64,000 bases of DNA from Streptomyces venezuelae ATCC 10712 (GTDB lineage Bacteria > Actinomycetota > Actinomycetes > Streptomycetales > Streptomycetaceae): the NCBI RefSeq assembly GCF_008639165.1, contig NZ_CP029197.1, positions 2,418,001 to 2,482,000 of the forward strand. Reading direction: 5' to 3'. The notes beneath the pieces were generated by a model. The model was not told the origin of the DNA, ran no database searches, and worked only from the letters and a program-made list of their open reading frames with translations. Below, piece by piece: positions 34,838 through 42,255 of this stretch (position 1 is the first letter of the stretch; each line of letters begins with the position of its first letter). The position numbers and the translations under genes are program-made.

Positions 34838-36550
34838 ATGGTCGCGCGATACGTGGTCTCACCGCGCGGCGGCCGCCGCACCCACCCCGACATCACGTCG
34901 GCGCTCCGGGCCGCCGCCGCGCGGGGAAAGCCGGCACTGATCGAGATCGCGCCCGGCCGCTACGAGGAGGCGTTCACCGTCCGGGGCGAGGTGCGCCTCA
35001 GCGCGGCCGAGGGCCCCGGAACCGTCGTCGTCGAGCGGCCCGGGGGCGCCGTCCTCGACGCCTTCGGGACCGTCCACATCCAGGGTCTCACCCTGATCGG
35101 CGGCGAGGCGGACGTCGTCGGCTGCGGCTCGGGAAGCCTCACCCTGGAGCACACCCGGATCCAGGCGCGCCGGGGCGTCGCCGTCCACGCCCGGCCCGGC
35201 ACCTCCGTCACCCTGCGGGACAGCGCGGTCCTGCACGGGCGGGTCCTGTTCGACGGCGGCCGGGGGCTCGTCGAGCGCTGCCGCCTCACCGACGCCGCCG
35301 ACAACGCGATCGCCGCGATCAACGGCGCCCTCGTCACGGTCCGGGGCAGCCGGATCGAAGGCAGCCGCATCCACGGCGTGCGGGTCTGCGACGCCGGCGC
35401 CGAGGTCGTCGGCTGCGAGCTGACCGGCACCGGCAAGGCGGCCCTGATGGCCGACACCCGGGCCCGGCTCGCCGTGGCGGACTGCGCGATCACCGCCGTG
35501 CACGCGGAGGGGATCATGTTCATCGAGCAGTCCCGGGGCTCCGTCGACACCACCCGGGTCACCGACGCCCGGCACGGCATCGGCGCGGCGAGCGGCGCCG
35601 ACCCGGTGGTCCGCGGCTGCGTCCTGACCGACTGCCACGACACCGGCATCAACGTCCAGACCGAGGCCCGCGGCACCTTCGAGGACTGCCGGATCGTGAA
35701 CGCGGGCAACGTCGCGGTGTTCTCGACCAGGGGCGGCGCGCCCGAACTGCTCCGCTGCCGCGTCGAGCGCGGGAACGTCGGCATCGCCGTCACCGGGGGC
35801 GCCCGGGGCCGCTTCACCGAGGTCCAGGTCGAGGACCTCGCCAACAGCGCGCTGCGGGTCCTCGACGGGAGCGGGGCGGCCTTCGCGCGGGTACGGGTGG
35901 AGCGCTGCGCGGCCGGCCTGGAGGTCCGGGGCGACGGCGGCACCACCGCCGAGGTCTCCGGCGGCGTCTTCCGCGACGTCGCGCTGGCCGCCGTGGCCAT
36001 CGGCGGCCAGTCCCGGGTCACCGTCGAGGACGTGACTGCGGAAGGCGGCGCGCTGGGCTTCGGCGTCACCGAGGAGGCCCGGCTGCGGGTCACCGACAGC
36101 ACCGTCACCGCGGTGAGCGGCGGCGGCGCCGCGACCCTCGGCAGCGGGCAGTTCCTCGCCCGGAACCTCACCGTGACCGGCTCGGCGGCGCTCGGCCTGT
36201 ACGGGACCGGTTCGGCCTATGTGGACGTCGCGCAGAGCACGTTCACGGACTGCGCGGCGGCCGGCGCGAGCTTCGAGGAGCAGGCCGGCGGGCAGCTCGT
36301 CGACTGCGCCGTGGACGGCACCACGGGGGTGGCGGTCATCGGCAACGGCCGGGTCGACCTGGTCGGGCTGCGGACCTCCCTCAAGGTCGTCCGGCACCCG
36401 GAGAAGCCGGCCGGGCCGCCGCCGCAGATCGTCAACATCTTCAACGGACCGGTCTTCAACGGGCCGGTCCGCGACATCCAGGTGGCCTGGGGCAACGAGA
36501 ACGTCAGCCAGCACCAGCAGCGAACGGAAGGGGACGGTTCCCGCTCATGA
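34838..36550 (+). CDS. Right-handed parallel beta-helix protein with C-terminal shared motif
   Basis: A 570-residue protein. Residues ~60-510 are repeated turns of about 22-24 residues (for example Val-Thr-Val-Arg-Gly-Ser-Arg-Ile-Glu-Gly-Ser), typical of right-handed parallel beta-helix (pectate-lyase-like/CASH) proteins. There is no signal peptide, so it is likely cytoplasmic. Residues 531-561 hold a short motif (Gly-Pro-Val-Phe-Asn-Gly-Pro-Val, then Ala-Trp-x-Asn-Glu-Asn-Val-x-Gln) that recurs at the N-terminus of the next gene product, 20 of 31 residues identical. The next start overlaps this stop (ATGA). I see no polysaccharide-lyase catalytic set. A scaffold or sensor role is inferred from the pairing. 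Confidence 0.88.
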   Translation: MVARYVVSPRGGRRTHPDITSALRAAAARGKPALIEIAPGRYEEAFTVRGEVRLSAAEGPGTVVVERPGGAVLDAFGTVHIQGLTLIGGEADVVGCGSGSLTLEHTRIQARRGVAVHARPGTSVTLRDSAVLHGRVLFDGGRGLVERCRLTDAADNAIAAINGALVTVRGSRIEGSRIHGVRVCDAGAEVVGCELTGTGKAALMADTRARLAVADCAITAVHAEGIMFIEQSRGSVDTTRVTDARHGIGAASGADPVVRGCVLTDCHDTGINVQTEARGTFEDCRIVNAGNVAVFSTRGGAPELLRCRVERGNVGIAVTGGARGRFTEVQVEDLANSALRVLDGSGAAFARVRVERCAAGLEVRGDGGTTAEVSGGVFRDVALAAVAIGGQSRVTVEDVTAEGGALGFGVTEEARLRVTDSTVTAVSGGGAATLGSGQFLARNLTVTGSAALGLYGTGSAYVDVAQSTFTDCAAAGASFEEQAGGQLVDCAVDGTTGVAVIGNGRVDLVGLRTSLKVVRHPEKPAGPPPQIVNIFNGPVFNGPVRDIQVAWGNENVSQHQQRTEGDGSRS

Positions 36551-36972
36551 ACGACCGACCGGACGACAACGACGCACCGCGGGTGAACCACTACAGCGGG
36601 CCGGTGTTCAACGGCCCCGTGTCACAGGGCCAGTTCGCCTGGGACAACGAGAACGTCACCCAGAACCAGCAGAACAACAGCACGGTCGCGCCCGGGTACG
36701 AGGAGCTCGCCGAGCGGGTGAACACGCTCCTGCGCGAGCTCCCCCGGCAGGGCCTCGCCGACCGGGACCGGCAGGACGCCGAGGAGGCGGCCGGGGAGGT
36801 CCTCGCGGCGATCGGCCGGGACGCGCCGGTCGAGGAGAGCAGGGTGCGGCGGGCGCTCGCCACCCTCCGGGGCGTCCTCGCCCCGGTGGCGACCGGCGTC
36901 GCGGCCGGGGCGACGACCGGGGCGCAGGCCTGGGCGCTGGCGGCGATCGGCGGCCTGACCGGGATCGGGTAG
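36547..36972 (+). CDS. Small partner protein with N-terminal shared motif (possible effector)
   Basis: A 141-residue protein translationally coupled to the beta-helix gene. Residues 12-42 carry the same motif as the beta-helix C-terminus (Gly-Pro-Val-Phe-Asn-Gly-Pro-Val; Ala-Trp-x-Asn-Glu-Asn-Val; Gln/Asn-rich end). Residues 50-105 form charged amphipathic helices. Residues 105-141 are a Gly/Ala-rich hydrophobic segment with little charge, which could insert in membranes. Motif sharing between adjacent genes resembles the amyloid-signalling pairs (BASS/HET-s-like) in which a receptor seeds the fold of an effector. That assignment is inference; no family name is assured. Confidence 0.78.
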   Translation: MNDRPDDNDAPRVNHYSGPVFNGPVSQGQFAWDNENVTQNQQNNSTVAPGYEELAERVNTLLRELPRQGLADRDRQDAEEAAGEVLAAIGRDAPVEESRVRRALATLRGVLAPVATGVAAGATTGAQAWALAAIGGLTGIG

Positions 36973-37199
36973 TCACCCGTTCGGCACGGAGCGTCAGCTG
37001 ACACCATGAAACCCGTGCTGACCTGCGTAAACGCAGAAAATCCAGGCGCCACACCGTATCGGACGGCCCAATCCTGATGCCTCATCAGGAGGCGGGGTGC
37101 GCGCGGCGGCTCTTATCTCGGTCACAGAAGGTCGTTCCGGGAAGTCCCTCCCGGGAGGACCGCCCCGCTCGACCGCTCGCGCGCCCCGGAGGCCCCCCT
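36973..37199. other. Intergenic region with small hairpin
   Basis: 227 bases without a convincing gene. CCTGATG-CCT-CATCAGG (37073-37089) forms a 7-bp hairpin whose right arm runs into AGGAGG (37087-37092), followed by GTG 37097. A 63-codon frame starting there shows no family features and overlaps the surface-protein gene, so I do not call it. The region should hold the promoter of the surface protein/sortase unit. Confidence 0.5.
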
Positions 37200-37706
37200 A
37201 TGCGCACCACTGTCCGCCTGTTCACCGGTACCGCGCTGACGGTCGCCGCGTTCGGAGTCCTCGCCGTCCCCTCGGCCTTCGCCGGTGACAACGAATGGCT
37301 GGAGATCTTCCCCTCCGAGGCCTCCCCCGGCACCACGGTGACCGTCAACACCCTCGCCTGCGGCAAGCACGGCCACGGCGTCGGCGACGCGAACTCGCTC
37401 GGCGCGGGCGAGTTCCAGCTGAACCCGAGCACCCACAAGGAAGTCGTGGTCGGACAGTTCCACGTGCCGGAGCACGCCAAGGCCGGCACCTACGGCATCA
37501 GCGTGGCCTGCGACAACGGCAAAACGGCCCGGGGCGACCTGACCGTCAAGCACCGTCGTCCCAGCGGCCACGTCCAGACCGGTGTCGGCGGCAGTGTGGG
37601 CCCCGACACCGCCCAGGTCACGGCGGGCGCGGCGGTGCTGGCCGCAGCCGCCGTGGGCGGGGTCTGGCTCCTGCGCCGCCGGGCGAGCGGCGCGCAGGGC
37701 CACTGA
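37200..37706 (+). CDS. Secreted surface protein with sortase-like C-terminus
   Basis: A 168-residue exported protein. A Sec signal peptide occupies about residues 1-28 (Arg-rich start, hydrophobic core, Pro-Ser-Ala-Phe-Ala cleavage). A ~90-residue beta-rich domain with two Cys follows. The C-terminus has Val125-Gln-Thr-Gly-Val-Gly-Gly-Ser132, then a hydrophobic helix and an Arg-Arg-Arg tail. That is the order of a sortase sorting signal, but with x-x-Thr-Gly instead of LPxTG. A class F sortase is encoded 80 bases downstream and is the likely enzyme. Binding partner unknown. ATG 37200. Confidence 0.82.
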   Translation: MRTTVRLFTGTALTVAAFGVLAVPSAFAGDNEWLEIFPSEASPGTTVTVNTLACGKHGHGVGDANSLGAGEFQLNPSTHKEVVVGQFHVPEHAKAGTYGISVACDNGKTARGDLTVKHRRPSGHVQTGVGGSVGPDTAQVTAGAAVLAAAAVGGVWLLRRRASGAQGH

Positions 37707-37786
37707 GACCGTCCGCCCGTCCTGCCCCCGCCGCGCGCCCGAACACGGTCCGGCGGGGGCGGGGCCACACCCCCTAGGGAACCCAG

Positions 37787-38404
37787 GTGAGCAACAGGAG
37801 CAAGGGCTGGGGCATAGCCGTGGCCGCCTGCGTCGGGCTCTGGCTCGTCCAGAACGGCTCTGAGCAGGTCACCCCGCCCGTGCCGTCGGCCGCCCAGGCC
37901 TTCGCCGCCGGGCCGAGCGTGCACACCGACGCGGCCGCCGACCCGCTGCCGCCCTCGGCGCCGGTCCGGCTGCGCATCCCCGAGACCGATGTGGACACCC
38001 CGATGATGCGGCTCGGCCTGGCCCGGGACGGCTCGCTCGACGTACCGCCGGCCGGGAACCGGAACATGGCCGGCTGGTACAAGGACGGCACCCCGCCCGG
38101 CGCCAAGGGCACGGCGATCGTCGCGGGCCACGTCGACAACGCCGACGGGCCCGCCGTCTTCTACACGCTCGGCGCCCTGAAGAAGGGCCACCGGATCGAG
38201 GTGGACCGGCAGGACGGGCGGACCGCGGTGTTCACGGTCGACGCGGTCGAGGTCTACGCCAACAAGGACTTCCCGGACCGGAAGGTGTACGACGAGGCGG
38301 ACCGGGCCGAGATCCGGGTGATCACCTGCGGCGGCGGCTTCTCGAAGAAGAACGGCTACCAGGGGAACGTGGTCGCGTACGGCCACCTCATCGGGGTGCG
38401 CTGA
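37787..38404 (+). CDS. Class F sortase
   Basis: A 205-residue transpeptidase with an N-terminal membrane helix (about 8-22) and an extracytoplasmic sortase domain. The catalytic pair is His115 (Val-Ala-Gly-His-Val-Asp-Asn) and Cys181 (Val-Ile-Thr-Cys-Gly-Gly-Gly), with the basic residue expected near the C-terminus. Length, single TM and loop spacing fit class F, the actinobacterial group with few known substrates. GTG start at 37787. The upstream surface protein with a Thr-Gly sorting-like end is the natural substrate candidate. Confidence 0.93.
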   Translation: MSNRSKGWGIAVAACVGLWLVQNGSEQVTPPVPSAAQAFAAGPSVHTDAAADPLPPSAPVRLRIPETDVDTPMMRLGLARDGSLDVPPAGNRNMAGWYKDGTPPGAKGTAIVAGHVDNADGPAVFYTLGALKKGHRIEVDRQDGRTAVFTVDAVEVYANKDFPDRKVYDEADRAEIRVITCGGGFSKKNGYQGNVVAYGHLIGVR

Positions 38405-38419
38405 CCCGCCCGGCAGCGC

Positions 38420-39205
38420 TCAGGCCCACTGGTCGAAGGCCAGCTTCGCGACCAGCGAGAGGACCACGACCAGCAGGACCCCGCGCACGAACTCGGCCCC
38501 CTTGCTCAGCGCCATCCGCGCGCCGACGGTCCCGCCGATCAGGTTGAAGACCGCCATGACGGCCGCGAGCTGCCAGTACACGCTGCCCTGGTAGGCGAAC
38601 ATCGCGAGCGCGCCCGCGTTGGTGCAGACGTTGACGATCTTGGCGGTGGCGGAGGCCGTCACCAGGTCGAGGTGGAGCACGGCGGTCAGCGCGAGGACCA
38701 GGAAGGTGCCGGTGCCGGGCCCGAACAGGCCGTCGTAGAAGCCGATCCCGCCGCCGACCACCACGATCGCGGTCACGATCCGGGCCCGGGTCAGCGGCGC
38801 CCGCTCCTCGCCCTCGGCCTTCGCGCCGAAGGACGGCCGCAGCACCACGAAGGCGGCCACCGCGAGCAGCACCACCATGATGACCGGGCGCAGGACGTCG
38901 CTGCTGATCCCGGCCGCGAAGAACGCGCCGCCCATCGAGCCCGTGAGGGCCGCGAGCCCGATCCGGACCGCCGTCCAGACCTGGACGGGCGCCTTGCGGA
39001 CATAGGTGACGGCGGCCCCGGTGGTCCCCACGATCGCGACCGCCTTGTTGGTGCCGAGGATGTGCGCGGCGTGGACGTTCGGCAGCCCGAGCAGCAGGGC
39101 GGGCAGCAGGAGCAGCCCGCCTCCGCCGACCACGGCGTCGATCCAGCCCGCCACCAGCGCGGCGAGGCAGAGCAGGACAAGGGTGGTCAGCGATATCTCG
39201 GGCAT
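38420..39205 (-). CDS. TSUP (TauE/SafE) family permease
   Basis: A 261-residue membrane protein with about eight helices in two repeats. The N-terminal Gly-Gly-Gly-Leu-Leu-Leu-Leu-Pro-Ala-Leu-Leu and the second-half Gly-Leu-Phe-Gly-Pro-Gly-Thr-Gly-Thr-Phe are TauE/SafE hallmarks. The family moves sulfite, sulfonates or other organosulfur anions. The gene is convergent with the sortase gene (15-base gap). It has no sulfur-metabolism neighbour, so the substrate is unassigned. Confidence 0.92.
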   Translation of the reverse strand: MPEISLTTLVLLCLAALVAGWIDAVVGGGGLLLLPALLLGLPNVHAAHILGTNKAVAIVGTTGAAVTYVRKAPVQVWTAVRIGLAALTGSMGGAFFAAGISSDVLRPVIMVVLLAVAAFVVLRPSFGAKAEGEERAPLTRARIVTAIVVVGGGIGFYDGLFGPGTGTFLVLALTAVLHLDLVTASATAKIVNVCTNAGALAMFAYQGSVYWQLAAVMAVFNLIGGTVGARMALSKGAEFVRGVLLVVVLSLVAKLAFDQWA

Positions 39206-39242
39206 GCCCGTGAGCGTAGGGAGGAGATCGTTGCCCCGTCCA

Positions 39243-39434
39243 TCAATCCCTGGAGAGTTGAGCTACGTCTGAGCTTGCCGCGCCCGGGCCCCGGTCGGGG
39301 GCCGGTGGCGCGGCCGGGGTGACGGAGGCGGTGAGGAGGGTCGCGGTGAGCGCCCCGGCGCCGAGGAGCGCGGCGGCGAGCCGGCGCCGGGCCTGGTGGA
39401 CGGTGGGGACGCGGGGAGCGCCGTGTCTAGGCAT
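39243..39434 (-). CDS. Small secreted peptide (hypothetical)
   Basis: A 63-residue frame with a basic leader, a hydrophobic core (Leu-Ala-Ala-Ala-Leu-Leu-Gly-Ala-Gly-Ala-Leu-Thr-Ala-Thr-Leu-Leu) and a plausible Ala-x-Ala-type cleavage site, leaving about 25 residues. ATG 39434 overlaps the ferric-reductase-like stop by 8 bases (ATGCCTAG), suggesting coupling. No homologue recognised; could be spurious. Confidence 0.5.
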   Translation of the reverse strand: MPRHGAPRVPTVHQARRRLAAALLGAGALTATLLTASVTPAAPPAPDRGPGAASSDVAQLSRD

Positions 39435-40833
39435 GGTCGAAGTCCTCGCTGTGGATGCGGGAGGCCGGTACGCCGGCCCGGATCAGGTTGGCGGTGGCGG
39501 CCCGGGCCATCCCGGGCGGGCCGCAGAGGTACACGTCGTGGGCGGCGAGGTCCGGCACCAGGTGGCGCAGGGCGCGCGGCGCGAGGGGGTCGAAGGAGTC
39601 GTCGGAGCGGCCGAGGAGGAAGTGGACGGCGGCCTGCCGTTCGCCGGCGATGGCCTCCAGTTCCCGGCGCAGCACGAGTCCGGCGGCGTCCGGGGCCCGG
39701 TAGAGCAGGGTCACGTCGCCGGGCCCGCCGGGGAGCGTCTCGAACAGGGCCCGCAGCGGGGTGATGCCGACGCCGCCCGCGAGCAGCAGGACCTTGCGGC
39801 GGGTGCGGCGGTGCGCGGTGAGCGCGCCGAACGGTCCGGAGGCCAGGACCCGGGTGCCGGGCCGGAGCCGCCGGATGCGGCGGGTGTGGTCGCCGAGGGC
39901 CTTGACGGTGATCCGCAGGGTGTCGTCGCGGACGGGCGCGGAGAGCGAGAAGGGCAGGGCCGTCGCCCAGAGCCCGCGCCGCAGGAAGCGCCAGCGGAAG
40001 AACTGGCCCGGTTCGGCGCGCAGTCGGGCCACTCCCCTGCCCCGGACCAGGACCGAGACGACCCCCGGGCCCTCGTCGCGGACCTCGGCGACCCGCAGCT
40101 CGTGCCGGAGGGCGGCGCGGACGGGGACGGCCAGCCGGTACCAGAGGAGGAGGACGGCGACCGTGGCGTGGGCCATCGACCACAGCCAGCGGGTGAGGAG
40201 ACCGCCGGCGAGGTCGGGGCCGGCGAGCTGGTGGACGAAGCCGAGGGCGGCGGCGAGCAGCCCGCCGAGGTGGACGGCCCGCCAGGTCTCGTGCCGGACC
40301 CGGCTCCGTACGGCCCGGGCGGAGGTGACGCCGACGGCGACGAACAGGGCGGTGCCCGCGGTGGCGGCGGCGATCGCCCCGTAGGCGAGGAGGTCACCGG
40401 TGGCGGTGACCAGGTCGGTACGGGTGTGCACCGCGTATCCGCAGAGCGCGAGGAGGGCGTGGGCGCCGATCAGGCCGAGCACGTACCGGCCGCCGAGGGC
40501 GTGCCAGCGGGCCAGCCGGTCGGCGCCCACGCCGTGCTCGACGGCGGGGACCCTGGCCATGAGCAGCAGCAGGACGAGGACGCCGTACCCGGCGAGGAGT
40601 CCGGTGAGATGGGCGCCGGAGGCGAAGAAGGCGTCGAGCCGGGCGGAGGGGCGGGCCTGCACGCCCCAGAGCAGGGCGACGGCCCCGGCACCGGCGAGGA
40701 TCGCGGTCCGCAGCCGGTCGGGGGCGAGCCGCAGGGCGGGAACGGGTGCGGCGAGGACCGGTTCGGGGGCCGCCTCGGGGGCGGCTTCGGCGCGCAGGGG
40801 TACGTAGAGAGGGTGGCTGGCCTCGGTGGTCAC
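39427..40833 (-). CDS. Ferric-reductase-like transmembrane flavocytochrome
   Basis: A 468-residue protein. Residues 40-240 contain six membrane helices with His residues in pairs (His-Ala-Leu-Gly-Gly-Arg; Gly-Ala-His-Ala-Leu; Ala-Val-His-Leu-Gly-Gly; Phe-Val-His-Gln) that can hold two haems. Residues 245-468 are an FNR domain: FAD site Leu-Pro-Phe-Ser-Leu-Ser, NAD(P)H site Leu-Ala-Gly-Gly-Val-Gly-Ile-Thr-Pro-Leu, and end Leu-Cys-Gly-Pro-Pro-Gly-Met. It moves electrons from NAD(P)H across the membrane to ferric iron or another acceptor. It is divergent from the nirB operon, so the 204-base gap may control both. Confidence 0.9.
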   Translation of the reverse strand: MTTEASHPLYVPLRAEAAPEAAPEPVLAAPVPALRLAPDRLRTAILAGAGAVALLWGVQARPSARLDAFFASGAHLTGLLAGYGVLVLLLLMARVPAVEHGVGADRLARWHALGGRYVLGLIGAHALLALCGYAVHTRTDLVTATGDLLAYGAIAAATAGTALFVAVGVTSARAVRSRVRHETWRAVHLGGLLAAALGFVHQLAGPDLAGGLLTRWLWSMAHATVAVLLLWYRLAVPVRAALRHELRVAEVRDEGPGVVSVLVRGRGVARLRAEPGQFFRWRFLRRGLWATALPFSLSAPVRDDTLRITVKALGDHTRRIRRLRPGTRVLASGPFGALTAHRRTRRKVLLLAGGVGITPLRALFETLPGGPGDVTLLYRAPDAAGLVLRRELEAIAGERQAAVHFLLGRSDDSFDPLAPRALRHLVPDLAAHDVYLCGPPGMARAATANLIRAGVPASRIHSEDFDHA

Positions 40834-40976
40834 AGCGGCACCCTAGGTCCGCCCGTATACGGGAAACCCCTGCTCAGCCCGGTCTCCCCGATCCTTAAGG
40901 CCGGCTTGAGCCAAGGCTGACCGCGCGTTAACCCGGCCGGGCCTCACAGCGCTCCCGGCCCCGGGCGGAGATCAGC

Positions 40977-41014
40977 GTTCCGTACGGGAAACAGTCGGGA
41001 TGCCGCCGGGTAAC
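40977..41014 (+). promoter_or_regulatory. GlnR box of the nirB operon
   Basis: GTTCC-n6-GAAAC-n6-GATGC-n6-GTAAC shows the exact 5-6-5-6-5-6-5 spacing of the Streptomyces GlnR box (gTnAC-n6-GaAAC repeated). The first half is a good match, the second weaker. It ends 23 bases before ATG 41038. Confidence 0.7.
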
Positions 41015-41037
41015 ACCGGCCGCGCACGCTTCCCGGT

Positions 41038-42255
41038 ATGAAGACACGGATCGTGGTGGTCGGGGGCGGAACGGCGGGCGCCCGGCTCGCCCAGCGCCTG
41101 CCCGTCACCCTCCTCGGCGAGGAGCAGCACGCCCCCTACAACAGGGTGCTGCTCGCCGACGTCCTCGCCGGGCGGTACGCCCCCGAGGTGATCGCCCTGC
41201 CCGAACCCCCGGAGCCGGCACGGCTCGGGGTGCGGGCGGTGCGGATCGACCGCGCGGCGCGGACGGTGGAGTGCGCCGACGGCACGCTCGTCGGCTACGA
41301 CCGGCTCGTCCTCGCCACCGGCTCCAACCCGGTGCTGCCGCCGCTGCGCGGACTGCGCGGCGCGCAGCCGCCCGCCGGCGTCCACGCCTTCCGCACCCTC
41401 GACGACTGCCTGGCGCTGCGCGACCGGGTCCGGCCGGGAGTGCGGGCGGTGGTCATCGGCGGCGGGCTCCTCGGCGTCTCGGCGGCGCGGGCGCTGGCGG
41501 CCCTCGGCGCGGAGGTGGTCCTCACCCAGCAGGGCGAGCGGCTCATGGAACGCCAACTGGACGCGTCCGCCTCGGAGCTGCTGCGCGAGCACATGGAGTC
41601 CCTCGGGGTCGAGGTGCACACCGAGTGCCGGGTGAGCGGGCTGCGGCAGCGGGACGGCGAGGTCACGGCGGTCGAACTGGCCGACGGCTTCGTCCTCGAC
41701 GCCCAGGTCGTGGTCCTGGCCTGCGGGGTCCGCCCGAGGGTGGCCCTGGCCAGGGAGGCGGGCCTGACGGTGTCCACGGGCATCGTCGTGGACGACTCCC
41801 TGCGCACCTCGGACCCGTACATCCACGCGGTGGGCGACTGCGCCGAACACGCGGGCCGGGTCTACGGCCTGGCGGGCCCCGCCCTGGAACAGGCCGACGC
41901 CCTGGCGGCCGTCCTCCTCTCGGAGGCGACGCCGCCCCGAGACGCCCCCACCACGGGGGGCTACACCGGCACCCGGGCGCTCACGCGGCTCACGCTCGGC
42001 GGCGCGGAGCCCCTCGACCTCGCCGCTTTCGGAGAGACCACCGCCCGCCCCGGCGACGACGTCGTCCAGCTCAACGACGCCACCCGCAACGCCTACCGCA
42101 AGGTGATCGTCCGCGGTGACCGGCTCGTCGGCGGCGTCCTCCTCGGCGACCTGGCCGCCGTCGGCACGCTCGCCCGGGCCTGGGAGGGCGACGAAGCCCT
42201 GCCCGACGAGGCCCCCCTGCTGCACCTGCTCACCCACGACGGAGGCTCCTCATGA
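41038..42255 (+). CDS. NAD(P)/FAD oxidoreductase, NirB N-terminal-like
   Basis: A 405-residue protein homologous to the FAD/NAD(P)-binding front half of NirB. It has Val-Val-Val-Gly-Gly-Gly-Thr-Ala-Gly (residues 6-14), Val-Val-Ile-Gly-Gly-Gly-Leu-Leu-Gly (near 139-147), and Thr-Ser-Asp-Pro-Tyr-Ile-His-Ala-Val-Gly-Asp-Cys (near 257-268). It lacks the [2Fe-2S] and siroheme domains. The stop overlaps nirB's start by 4 bases, so it is the first gene of the nirB operon and probably an auxiliary electron-donor subunit for nitrite reduction. From memory, S. coelicolor also has a short NirB-like gene ahead of nirB. Controlled by the GlnR-like box upstream. Confidence 0.9.
   Translation: MKTRIVVVGGGTAGARLAQRLPVTLLGEEQHAPYNRVLLADVLAGRYAPEVIALPEPPEPARLGVRAVRIDRAARTVECADGTLVGYDRLVLATGSNPVLPPLRGLRGAQPPAGVHAFRTLDDCLALRDRVRPGVRAVVIGGGLLGVSAARALAALGAEVVLTQQGERLMERQLDASASELLREHMESLGVEVHTECRVSGLRQRDGEVTAVELADGFVLDAQVVVLACGVRPRVALAREAGLTVSTGIVVDDSLRTSDPYIHAVGDCAEHAGRVYGLAGPALEQADALAAVLLSEATPPRDAPTTGGYTGTRALTRLTLGGAEPLDLAAFGETTARPGDDVVQLNDATRNAYRKVIVRGDRLVGGVLLGDLAAVGTLARAWEGDEALPDEAPLLHLLTHDGGSS

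Noticed and set aside
37097..37288. 63-codon frame with AGGAGG upstream
   Set aside because: Overlaps the signal-peptide region of the surface protein in another frame and becomes Arg/Pro-rich; likely chance.
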